Below are positions 11,274 to 21,812 of a stretch of 64,000 nucleotides of DNA, one piece after another; within the stretch, counting starts at the first letter, position 1; the number at the start of each line of letters is the position of its first letter. Source of the stretch: Lindgomyces ingoldianus (lineage: Eukaryota > Ascomycota > Dothideomycetes > Pleosporales > Lindgomycetaceae); contig NW_022985194.1 of NCBI RefSeq assembly GCF_010093535.1, forward strand, positions 315,638 through 379,637, written 5' to 3'. Both the position numbers and the translations under genes were made by a program. The notes under the pieces were generated by a model that was not told where the DNA came from, searched no databases, and was given only the letters and a program-made list of their open reading frames with translations.

Positions 11274-12980
11274 ATGGGCGGGTCTCAGTCGTCCAGCGCG
11301 CACTCCGCGGCCCAGGCCGAAGAGGCGAAGACCAGCTATTACGAGCTGCTTGGGGTGGAGAGAACCGCCACTGATGAAGAGTATGCTGCACGAGCCAGGA
11401 TTTTTAGATGCACCTGACACTCTGCCAGGGTCAAGAAGGCCTACCGCAAGAAGGCACTCGAGCTCCATCCCGACCGCAACTATGGCGACGTCGAACGTGC
11501 CACGGCCCTCTTCGCCGAAGTCCAGTCTGCCTACGAAGTCCTCTCCGACAAGCAAGAGCGCGCCTGGTACGATGCGCACGAGGGAGATATCCTGCGGGGC
11601 GGCGATGGTGGAGGGGAGGCACACTACGAGCACAACATGCGCGTCACAACCGCCGACGATATATCGCGCATGCTAGGCAAATTTCGAGGCAACGTCGAGT
11701 TCTCAGACTCGCCCAGCGGCTTCTTTGGTTTCGTGAGGGAGACTTTCGAGCAGCTTGCGCGCGAGGAGGAGCATGCCGCCAACTACGAGGGGATCGATGC
11801 GCCCAACTACCCCTCCTTCGGCCACAAAGACGACATGTACGAGGATGTGGTCAAGACTTTCTACACCGCTTGGAACGGCTTTGCTACCAAGAAGGCGTTT
11901 GCCTGGATGGACGTCTACCGGGTATCCGATGCCCCAGACCGCCGCGTGCGCCGGCTCATGGAAAAGGAGAACAACAAATTCCGCGAGGAAGGCAGACGGC
12001 AATTCAACGATGCCGTTAGGGCCCTCCTGCACTTTGTTCGGAAGCGAGACCCGCGTTATACTCCGAGTACACAGACAGAGGAGGAGCGTGCCAAGGCGCA
12101 ACGGGCAGCCACCAAGGCACAAGCCGCACGGGCAATGGCAGCGCATGCAGCTAAGACGCAAGAAGCAGTTCCAGCTTGGGCCGTTGCAAGGGATCTGGAA
12201 GAGGAGGAGGAAGAGGAAGAGGAGGTTGAGGAGGAACACTACGAGTGTGTAGCTTGCCACAAGATGTTCAAGAGTGAGCGACAGTGGGAAGCGCATGAGA
12301 AGAGCAAGAAGCACCAGAAGGCCGTTCAGACGCTCAAGAGGAAGATGCAGAAGGAGAATGCTTATCTCAACCTCGATGGTGACATTCCAAGCAGCGGAAT
12401 GATGACGCCCGTGTCCGAGGACGAAGTCTTAGGAGATGGTGAGGCGGCTAGCGGACTGGATGGTTCTATTGGTGAGTTTACTGAGGGCGTGGAGAATATG
12501 GAAGCTCGGGAGAAGGACGAAGAGGAAGTTAAAATGGATGCCGAAGAGCCAGATAATCGGGAGTCCGACGACGGAGTACCTGACCCACAACCCAAAGCCC
12601 CTACATCCCCTGATACAGCCTCATCTGATGAGGACGACGAATACGCTTCACGTTCCGATATCGAGGCAAGACTAGCTGGATTCAAAATTAATCCGACTAC
12701 AGATATAGGTACAGAAACCCCTGATAGCGAGCTGATTCCGGATTCCGAACCCGCTGTGCCGAAGTTGGGAAAAGCAAAGCAAAAGAAGGCGAGGAAGGCA
12801 GCTAAGCTAGCTGGGCTCGACCAACCAGAACTGAAGCACAAATGCGTAGTTTGCAATTCAGCATTCCCTTCTAAGACTCAGCTCTTCCAGCATATTAAGG
12901 ACCTGGGACACGCAGCACCCATCTCGGTTACGAAGTCTGGTGGTGGTGCATCAAAAAAGGCTGGGAAGAAGAAGAAATAG
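11274..12980 (+). CDS. JJJ1: JJJ1-type J-domain and C2H2 zinc-finger protein
   Basis: Exon 1 is 11274-11380, intron 11381-11428 (48 nt), exon 2 11429-12980, giving 552 residues. The start [11 protein letters not shown] precedes the J domain (about residues 20-88: [17 protein letters not shown], then [17 protein letters not shown] with the HPD motif at 49-51). An AWxGF-type block ([16 protein letters not shown]) is followed by charged helices. A first C2H2 finger lies at residues 309-331 (C309, C312, H325, H331), then an acidic low-complexity linker, then a second finger at about 508-530 (CVVC...H...H) and a Lys-rich tail. This order matches yeast Jjj1, the cytosolic Hsp70 co-chaperone that releases the shuttling factor Arx1 from pre-60S ribosomes. 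The function is inferred from that architecture. Acidic runs [13 protein letters not shown] precede the first finger. Confidence 0.92.
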
Positions 12981-14166
12981 ATATCATGTTCGCATGCAGC
13001 GACGGCCTTGCGAGTTAGGAATGATGATGTGATAGATCACGCATGGGTTCACGCTGACTAGACGGCTACTCTCTGCATAGCATTGGCGTTTGTTGGACGA
13101 GAATTTACGGTTGCATATCAAGACGTAGAGCGACGGATCTACTTGAATATATGGTTCTCATGGCTGGCGCATGACAACGCTTGAAGACATTCATAGTCTA
13201 TACACATTACCTAATCATCCAATTGCCGATTTCTGAAGCCGAAGTGAATGTCTTGGCAAGGAGACCAAGCCGCAGCTTTGACTTCACATCTACCTTCCTT
13301 CAACACCCACGGCTCTCTTGCTCTAGCCGTCAATAAAGAGTTGGGCAGGAGGACACTTATAGTCTCACGCTAGGTGCGGTAGTCTAGCGCAGGTAGGTGC
13401 AACTGTGGCATGAAAGCGACAACCTTACCCCTTATTAACCAATCTTTCTCCATTACATGTTCATTTTCCACGCCCCCTATTCATTACTCCTGTCCTATTT
13501 TCTCTCTGTTACGTGCATTGCCCTCATGATGGGTTACGTTGCAGATTACTTTCAAGTTCAAGAACTCTCGGCACCGGTATACCTCCTACCACCTACCTTC
13601 GAACAGGACAGGGTAATCCAGGACCGGAACTTGGATCCTGTTCGAGCACCCCCTAAATCTAGCAAGAGGTTGGACAGATAGATTATATCCTAATGGTGTT
13701 CCACATTAGGTGAGAAGGCGCAGTAGTAGCCGCACAAGTACCTTGCAGACACGCGTCATCCACGCAATATATGTGTCGTCGCACTATCCTCTCATCGTCG
13801 CAAAAACATCAAACCACTAGGATGCAAAGCGACACATGGATCGCCCATGAGCATTGTTTTCATACGGACGGTGGTAGGCTAGGCCAGTTGCTCTTTCCTA
13901 CTCTCATCTCGGCCGCACACGTAGAGTTTGCGTTGCGCAAATTCAAATGTCGCTTCGGGTGCCTATCTCAATGCCCGACTGCTAGCGTTCCACGAAGCTA
14001 CTACATATCTCAGCATTACAGGATCAATGTTGAGATTCAGCATTTTACGATTCTCACCGCCTTTCCTGCATGATCGGACCGAAAAAACTTTAGCGAAGTC
14101 TCCCGAATACCTCTACCTCCTGTCCACCACACCAAGCCGCATATTTTATTCCACATTCAGACCACA
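12981..14166. other. Intergenic between JJJ1 and the ammonia-lyase gene
   Basis: It contains the JJJ1 3' flank and the PAL promoter. The leader just before the PAL start is pyrimidine-rich. A TATTTTATT stretch at about 14142-14150 lies too close to the ATG to be a TATA box. No other gene is supported. Confidence 0.4.
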
Positions 14167-16380
14167 ATGCCTGGAAAAGAAACCAAACCCAATAGGCTTC
14201 CACATTCTTCCCTCGTCTGCGCGGGATGGAGGAGGCTTTTAGACCATCGTCTACTTCCCGCGCCCCTCGTCGTTGATGGTGAAGCTCTAGGCCTGGTAGA
14301 CGTCACGGCAGTCGCTAGATATGGCATCGAAGGAGCTCTGACGAGCGACGAGACGGTGCTGAAGCGGATCGAGAAGAGTGTTGATCTCTTGGATGAACAA
14401 TTGAATCAAGGCGAAACGGTCTATGGTATGTTCCATAGTGCAATCGGTTGGCCTTCAAGCTAATGCAATTCTCCAGGTGTCAACACAGGATACGGCGGGA
14501 GTGCAGATGTGCGCTGCAGTGCCTATGATATGCGCACACTTCAGCGCGCTCTTCTGCAACATCTCCATTGTGGCGTACTCCCAGCACCGGTCGGCAGCGG
14601 CGAACCTTTTTCTATGTCTCTTAAAGAAGAATGGGTCCGAGCAGCAATTCTCATTCGCGCCAATTCCCTAGCCAGAGGCCATTCGGCGGTTCGACCTCAA
14701 ATAGTCCGCTCCCTGCTAGCCCTACTGAAACATAATATTACCCCCCTTATCCCGCTCCGGGGCAGTATATCAGCATCTGGAGACCTCTCTCCTCTCTCCT
14801 ACATCGCAGGGGCCCTTGAAGGAAACCCAGGCATCTACTGCTGGGTTGGGCCTCCCCATTCTCGGTACCTGGTTCCTGCTACCGAAGCTCTCGCATCAAT
14901 AAACTTGCTACCAACCGTCTTCGGCCCAAAAGAAGGCCTTGGCCTTGTAAACGGAACAGCTGTTTCTTGTGCAGTTGCAACCTTGACCCTTCACTCAATC
15001 CATAACCTCCTCTCCTTAAGCCAACTTCTGGCTGCAATGAACGTAGAGGCTAAGCTCGGTACTTCGACCTCCTTCGCCCCTTTCATCTCTGCCATTCGTC
15101 CACATCCAGGCCAAGCAGAAGTAGCAAGCACCATACTATCAGCTCTAGCAGGCTCGAAGCTCGCCGAGCCGCTTTTCGAGCAACATCCCACATCTACACA
15201 TGGCCTATTCCAGGACCGCTATTCACTCCGCACTGTCCCGCAATGGCTAGGCCCCTTTATCGAAGACTTGCTCCTCGCCCACCAACAGCTCTCCATCGAA
15301 CTGAACAGCACAACAGACAACCCGCTCCTAGACCCCGAACCCGGCAATATCTACCACGGCGGGAACTTCCAAGCCGTATCCGTAACCTCCGCCATGGAAA
15401 AATCGCGTCTCGCTGCACAGGCTATTGGTCGGATGCTCTTCGCACAATTCACTGAGTTGCTAAATCCAGCCACAAACCGCGGCTTACCGCCTTCTCTATG
15501 TGCGGACGACCCAAGCACTAGTTTCACGATGAAGGGACTTGATGTGGCAATGGCAAGCTATATGTCTGAACTCTCATTTCTGGGAAATCCCGTGCATAAC
15601 CACGTCGTTAGCGCGGAGATGGGCAACCAAGCACTGAACTCTCTCGCTCTGATAAGCGCACGATATACTGACACAGCTGTGGACATCCTCTCGCTAATGT
15701 GTGCGACGAGTTTATATGCAATCTGCCAAGCGCTTGATTTACGGGCCATGGCGAAGATATTTCAAGATAAGTTGGTAGCGGAATTAAGGCCGGCGGTTAT
15801 TTCACCAGTCTTCAAGACCTTAGATGCCAAATCATGTTACAGGGTGACGAGGATTGTGTGTTTATATATCGCTAACGAGATGCCCAAAACTACTACCATG
15901 GACACCAAACCCCGCTTTGAGAAGATCATGGATGGGGTATATGGGGAGTTAGTTGGAGACTTCGCTGCTCTGAAAAAAGATGAGGGCACAGATGTCGATT
16001 TGCAAACATTGGTGGAATTCAGCACGAACGCGGCTGCTTTTGCGACTACACTTTTCAACTCAGTTCGCGAAGAGTACTTTGTGAATGGGGACGCAACGCC
16101 ACTGCTTGGACGTGCTTCAAAGCAGCTGTATACGTTCGTGAGGAAAGATTTGAGAGTCCCAATGCATAGGGGTGTTGCCGACCATCCTGTCTCTGCTCCT
16201 TCCGTACCGGGTATCCCAATTGTCAACGGGGAGGGAGGGGGCGATGAGTGGCGGAAGAAGACGGTCGGACATTGGGTCAGCGTCATCCATGAGGCGATCA
16301 AGGGCGGGAAGATTATGGATGTTGTGGTTGGGATTTTAGAGGAGGGAGCGAGGACACAAGAGGGGCTGGCAGGAGCCTAA
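14167..16380 (+). CDS. Phenylalanine ammonia-lyase (aromatic amino acid lyase)
   Basis: Exon 1 is 14167-14425, intron 14426-14476 (51 nt, GTATGT...CCAG), exon 2 14477-16380, giving 720 residues. The intron splits the GVNTGYGGSADVR motif, whose Tyr (about residue 92) is the conserved catalytic Tyr loop. ISASGDLSPLSYIAG contains the Ala-Ser-Gly (186-188) that cyclises to the MIO cofactor. ELNSTTDNPLLD, GGNFQAVSVTSAMEKSRLA and SFLGNPVHNHVVSAEMGNQALNSLAL are further family blocks. The enzyme removes ammonia from L-Phe to give trans-cinnamate. The substrate-selectivity position reads His-Leu (residues 115-116, LLQHLHCGVL), where plant PALs have Phe-Leu and tyrosine-active lyases have His; some tyrosine activity is therefore possible. 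The length fits fungal PALs, which include a C-terminal shielding insert. No signal peptide is present, so it is cytosolic. Confidence 0.93.
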
Positions 16381-16609
16381 GTCTGTATCTCGTCGGGTGG
16401 ACGTGGATATCTGCTGTTCGGACAGGGCATTACACGTATGTCTCAGACAATCTGTACTTGCTCGAGTCTAGACTAGCATCTAGAATCCAATCCACCTCTT
16501 CCTATCTCATCTCCTCTACCTCACCTCTACATCTTCCTTCTTCTTTCCCCTCCCTAGACCCAATATCTACTGCAATTTCCCTTCCCAGTTCTTGTACATA
16601 CGTCGCAGA
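16381..16609. other. Convergent 3' flanks of PAL and the pectin-lyase-fold gene
   Basis: These 229 bp separate two convergent stop codons. The pyrimidine-rich stretch at 16495-16560 is probably untranslated sequence. No terminator motif can be asserted. Confidence 0.4.
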
Positions 16610-18573
16610 TCATATCTTAAAATCAAACCCCCGATCCTTCAACTGCGCCTCAAACAAACTCGGCGGGTCCACGAACTTGCCATACGACAAAAATGTCCCA
16701 TTATTCACCTGTTTTGAATCTTTGGGTCCCACACAACCTATACAATAATTCTGACCTAGCGGCGGGTTTTGAATTGTATACGCTGATGCATTTGTGTTGT
16801 ATGATACAGCTATAGTAGGGTGTATGTTAGTCGTGAAATCGAGGAAGCCGGTGGGGAAGAGGGAGGGAGAAGTGTGGAGGGAGAAAGCGATCAGGGAAGC
16901 TAGGGAGGAGAAAGAGGAAGGGAGAATGGGAACGCAGAACATGAATCAGGGAGCGAGGGTGTACACATACCATTATTAACGGTCCAGCCATGCCCACTCC
17001 CCGCAGCTCCCCTATTCCTCAATAATACCGCCGCCACCTTACTCCCTTCATTCAAAAACCCATGCGCCCACCGCTGATGCGGTTCCACGCTTTCTACTGC
17101 TTGCTGGGCCTCATACCCTATACACGCATTCGGTCCTGGCGTGAGACTCTGTGTCGCAACACCGAAACTCTTCGCATCTTTCGCGCCTAGAGTTTTGCAA
17201 TTGTGGATGAGCGTTTGGGTTCCGTCGATCGCGATGTCGAGAGCATAGCCGGCGGAGTTGTCGGTGGCGCCGTTGCGGTTCATGGTTATGTTTGTGATGG
17301 TGATGCGCGCGCTATACTGCCCTGTAGTAATATGATTATTAAAGCCTGTGAGATCGAGATTCCGGACCCAGGAGTCAGATGTCCATGACGAAACCCGCAC
17401 AGCAGAGGCTGAACAGGTGGTGTTTCCGAGCGCGATGCCAGAGCAGCTGGGAGAGACGCGCATGCTGAGATTTTCGATACCAATTTCGGAGGGCTGAGTG
17501 GGAGGGACGTACGGGGTTAGTTGGATGGGCGTCATGATACTGTTTGTAGCGTTTAGGGAATCAGTGAGGGGGATGGTGAAGGAGATGGCTTTGCCGGATA
17601 TGCTGGCTATGAGGCGGGGTTGGGGTACGAGGGTGCCAGGCTGGTGGTAATGGTTAGTTGAGATTGCATTAAATGGGGTTGGGATTGAGAGGACCGGGCC
17701 GGTAGATCGGATGTGTTGCAATTTAAGAGATATTACTGTTAGTAGTAATGAAAATGAAGAGTATTGAGCGGGCTCATATGGGTGTAAAATTGCGATGTTT
17801 CATCTTCCCGTCCCCACGACGCGCCAGGGTTGTTTTTGGGCGACCATACCGGGTTTATGGAAAAGCCAAGATTGACCTCAGTACAAATGAGGGGTTGTGA
17901 GAGCAGACGGTTTTCATTGATACCATGTTATATCATCTTCCATGATATGCGGAGGAGGAGGTGAAAAAAAAGAATGATGGCTTACCGGTAACCATTTGGT
18001 ATGAGGCGTCATACCCATTTCATCAATCCACATCTGCGTAACACCCCTCTCGATAAAAACCTCCTGTCCAACCTTAAACCTGCTTGCATCACTAACATGC
18101 ACGGTGCTAGTGCCCGCAGGAACATAGGTATCCGTAATCTTCACACTATCCCCTCTCTTCGCGCCATTGGTTTGCTTCCCTAACGTAACAACATTGTCCT
18201 CTAGATTCTTCACTGTCAAAACCGTCTTCCCGATACCCGCCCCTCGTAACGTCGTTTGGCTATGTATTAGTAATCCAGAAGACAATGCATAGGTGCCGGC
18301 CTTCAGCTCTACGACCCCACCACCGGAATCCTTCACGCTGTCGAGCGCGGCTTGGATAACAGGGGCTTGATCTCCAGACCCAGGACTCAAAGTTTTATTT
18401 GCGGGCGTGGTGAGCGCCGGAAGGGGAATTTCAGATTGGTGATATCCGGCGAAACTGAAATTGGGGAGCTTGTCGCCAGCGGGAGTTTTGAGGTTTTTGT
18501 AATCGATTGTTTCGGCGAAGATGAGCGTGGATAAGGATAGGGTGAAGAAGAGGAGGACTATGGGTGGGAACAT
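16610..18573 (-). CDS. Secreted protein with a pectin-lyase-like right-handed beta-helix
   Basis: The start is the ATG at 18573 (MFPPIVLLFFTLSLSTLIFA, a clear signal peptide ending before ETIDY). The longer frame to 18618 begins at TTG. Exons are 18573-17986, 17640-16971 and 16809-16610; introns are 345 nt and 161 nt. The product has 485 residues. Both acceptors have a CTAAC branch site (15 nt before the first acceptor). Key blocks are PVIQAALDSVKDSGGGVVELKAGTYALSSGLLI and TTLRGAGIGKTVL, the N-terminal coils of Pectate_lyase_3-type beta-helices, then SARITITNITMNRNGATDNS. Many Asn-X-Ser/Thr sites suit a glycosylated secreted protein. Members act on, or bind, plant or fungal polysaccharides. 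The substrate cannot be deduced and no pectate-lyase calcium site was identified. The introns are unusually long for this window; an additional small exon in the first one cannot be excluded. Confidence 0.8.
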
Positions 18574-19621
18574 GTTGATGAAAAAGGGTTGGTAAATGAA
18601 ATGACTGGATTTAAACAATGATTGACGGGAGGGGGCGGAAGGGAAATCGAATAGACAAGAAGAATGAAATGAAGTTGATGAGACAGAAACAGGGCTCCAA
18701 AGACTATTATATAATTCAAAGCCCAGTCCCTGGACCCCAACCCCGGAGAGTCCTGTAAATCATATGGTGCAGAGGCCAGGAAGTTCATATCCATCCTAGT
18801 CAGTCTTGAAGTCTCCGTAGCCCCCCATTAGTAATGATATGGTCATTGAACCATTGTAAGTATAAGACATGCCGTTTTCAGTATATTCGCTCTCTTGGGC
18901 TTTGCGCAATAACGCTCTTTCCGTAAGAAAGATAATTCTTCCCATCATCAAAGAGCTAGAAGAATCGGAGAAGAGTGTTGACGCTGAAGTCGAAATTGAA
19001 GTTCAATTTAGCGTGGGCTAAAACCCCGGTAGCGAATCAATATCCCGTGCACTGTTTCAGGAATCACTGTGCGAGGTGCACTCCACCAGAATTCTATTTT
19101 CGACGTTGCAACCCTGAGCATAGTTTGGGGCTGAAAGTGTGGTTGCGCAGAAACAATAGAACAGAACCATGTGGTTCCCCAGTAGTTCAAGGCTATTGTT
19201 GCGCAGTGTACCGTGGGCGACTGAGACATCTGTGTTGTCTGTCGTGCAGGAACCATACATACGTGCGACTAGACACGAGCGCCAATTACCGGGGCATCTA
19301 GAACCACCAGGAACCACAGAAATGGAAAAAGTACGACTAGACACAAATCACGAGTGTATAAAAAAGGTATCAACGCCACTTTAATGCCCCAATAGCCAAG
19401 CCATGGTAAGAATCCATAGTTCCTGTATAAACAAAGTGTGAAAACCCTCCCGAAACCAGACCAGACAAAATATCAGGGTTCGTTTCTATTAAAAGAGATC
19501 AGGGGCCCAAGCTAGATGGCATGTACACTTTACTCTCATTCACACACATCGCCTCCTACTTCTTCACTCTACCCTTCAAGCTGGATTTCTCGAAATGTTG
19601 CAAAATGTGACGGAATTTCAC
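18574..19621. other. Intergenic between the beta-helix and tyrosinase genes
   Basis: The left part is the promoter of the beta-helix gene. The right part is the 3' flank of the tyrosinase gene. No conserved ORF or repeat was recognised. Confidence 0.4.
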
Positions 19622-21812
19622 CTACTCGGAATACAAGTAGTTGCCTGCCGGATCCACATACTCAACCTTCTGATGACTGACGCAGTATCCTGGCTCATCA
19701 GCAGGGTGGGTTGGGAAGACCATGGTGCCAGTTGGGTAAGGAGGCGAGGTCTCCGCTGGGGAAGGAGTGTAGGTGTACGGCTTGCCAGCAGGCTTGTCAT
19801 ACGTGACCTTGGGAAGCACAATGTAATCGCCTAGCGATGGGAGCTCGCTGGGACCCTTGGCTGGGGTGATGGGGCAGGTCTTGACGTAGACGTGGAGGCC
19901 AGGGACGTTCTCTGCCGGAATCTCAGCGCCTCCGGGGCCAATAACTTTGTAGTGCAGGTTTTTCTTGAGGTAGGCCTCGACGTCATCGGGACCGAGAGAC
20001 TTCAGCTCGCCGTATGCCTGCTTGCCTTGGAGCGCAGTGGTCAGTGGGAGGCAGCCCTCGGTCATGACGGGATAGGAACCATTGCCGCCATCGCCCTTGC
20101 TTCCACCCATTACGCTGTATGCACCAACATAGTCGGGCGACTCAGTGTTCAAGGTGGAGTTTGTATATGGAGCAGTCGAGTTGGAAGTCGAATTGCCGTT
20201 TCCGAGCCAGCAGTGGACTGAATAAGAGCCATCCATAATAAACTTGCTAGCAATAATGGAGAGCACAGTGTTGTAGTCACCATCACGGAATGGACGACCT
20301 TCGTACTGTCCGCTAGCGGCTCGTTTCTTGTTGTTGGTGGGGGCTCCAGGACCGTAGAGGTTGTTGACGGCGCTCTTCACTGAGGATTCAGTAGGCGATC
20401 CAGCAGTCTCGGGATAGTAGTAGCCAAGAACGCGGGTGTTCTTAACATCGTTGCTGGTGAAGTAGTCGCCATTGGTGTTCTTAGTGAAGGGCTTCAGGGG
20501 CGTATTCGAGTTCTTGGCCTCTCCCGCGTTCCATTGGGCCATGGGGCGGTTGATATTTCCGTTGCTGACGTAGGTGTTGGGGGACACGACCTGGTACATG
20601 GCAAGCAAGCGGTCAATGTTGCTACAACGTGTTAATGCTTAGCAATTAAGACATATAATTCGTACTTACAAGTGGTGGAGCCAGAAAGCAGGGTCGAACG
20701 AAGAGTAATCAAGATAGTACATATGGCCACCAGTTTCACCACCAACTGTAACGTGAACCGCATCGTGGACGGACTCGAAGCTGTCGGGGTTGTTGCCGTT
20801 CTGGGAAGTGCGGACACCAATGGAAGACGTGCTGAGATCGCCCCATGATCCACCGCTCATGAAAAGGCCATAGACACGGTCCCGGAGGGAGAGACGGAGG
20901 CTAGCCATGCGGGAAGCGACCTCGTTGTTGTTGCTGCGCGTGGGGTTGGACACTGGACGACGAAGCGTGGAGGGGAAGTTGTCCCATGGACCTCCGCCCA
21001 AATCTCCCGGGAGAGAGCTACCCCAAGAGTACGAGTAGAGAGGATTGGCGATAGAAACAGTACCAGAGGGCTTAGTGACGGTAACAGTCTTGTCACGCAT
21101 CAGGGTAGGGGTGCTCATTTCGCCCGACGGGGGAGCCTTGGCCCAGTCCCAGTACGGCATACGAAGGGTAGAGGCGGCGTTTTTCCAGCGGGTTTGTTCG
21201 CCAGATGGGAACGTAGCGATAACTTCCTGAACGCATTGGTACCAGGCTTGCTGCGCGGCTATCAGTTTCTCGAATCTACCTTGAATATCCATTCCTTCAT
21301 ACCTCGAAGATAGCAAGATACGGCCTGTGCCATGAACCGAACAGAGTCTGACCGTGGGGACAGAAACCAGCAGTGTTTACCAACGGAGTGGGGAAGTTGT
21401 TCCATGTAACGTAAGGACGTCCGTGAACACCTTGAAACCATTAGCCTGCGATAATTGCGACAATCAACCGAGGTCACACACCCGCAATCTGGTAGTATGA
21501 CAATCTGTCGCCCTTGTCCTTGGCGTAGAACCTCTCCAAGCCGAGAAGATACAGATTCCACTGGTCTGCGTTCTTCTTCAGGTCGCGAATCTCCAGACGC
21601 GGGGAGATAGTGCCTGTAACACCAGTAATAGCAATATTATTAGCGCGCTCAGCCAGTAACTTCTTCGTTTCGTCGAGATGAGCCTCCATGGCCTGGGGGG
21701 AGCGGTGGACATGGTGGTGAGCGGCATGCTGTACGGCAACAGCAGCGTGGAAGAAGAGGAAGACGGCGAAGAGGGTGGTAAGAACACCTCTTGGTTTGCT
21801 GTAGCCGGCCAT
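19622..21812 (-). CDS. Tyrosinase (type 3 copper polyphenol oxidase), signal-peptide form
   Basis: The start is the ATG at 21812 (MAGYSKPRGVLTTLFAVFLF); the frame further upstream begins at TTG. Exons are 21812-21482, 21430-21303, 21250-20670 and 20621-19622; introns are 51, 52 and 48 nt. The product has 679 residues. A signal peptide is followed by a His-rich segment (HAAHHHVH). The CuA site comprises GVHGRPY, FCPHGQTLFGSWHRPYLAIFE (including the Cys-X-His pair that forms the thioether bridge) and the joined exon 2/3 helix. The CuB site comprises ESVHDAVHVTVGG and FDPAFWLHHFNIDR, the latter split by intron 3. The C-terminal domain carries SYSVHCWLGNGN and VGAYSVMGG, typical of fungal tyrosinase_C regions that shield the active site until cleaved. 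It oxidises monophenols and o-diphenols to quinones for melanin or phenolic defence. All six copper histidines appear present. Confidence 0.93.

Noticed and set aside
11145..12314. Long minus-strand and second-frame ORFs over JJJ1
   Set aside because: They are shadows of a GC-rich coding region whose true frame contains the J domain and two zinc fingers.
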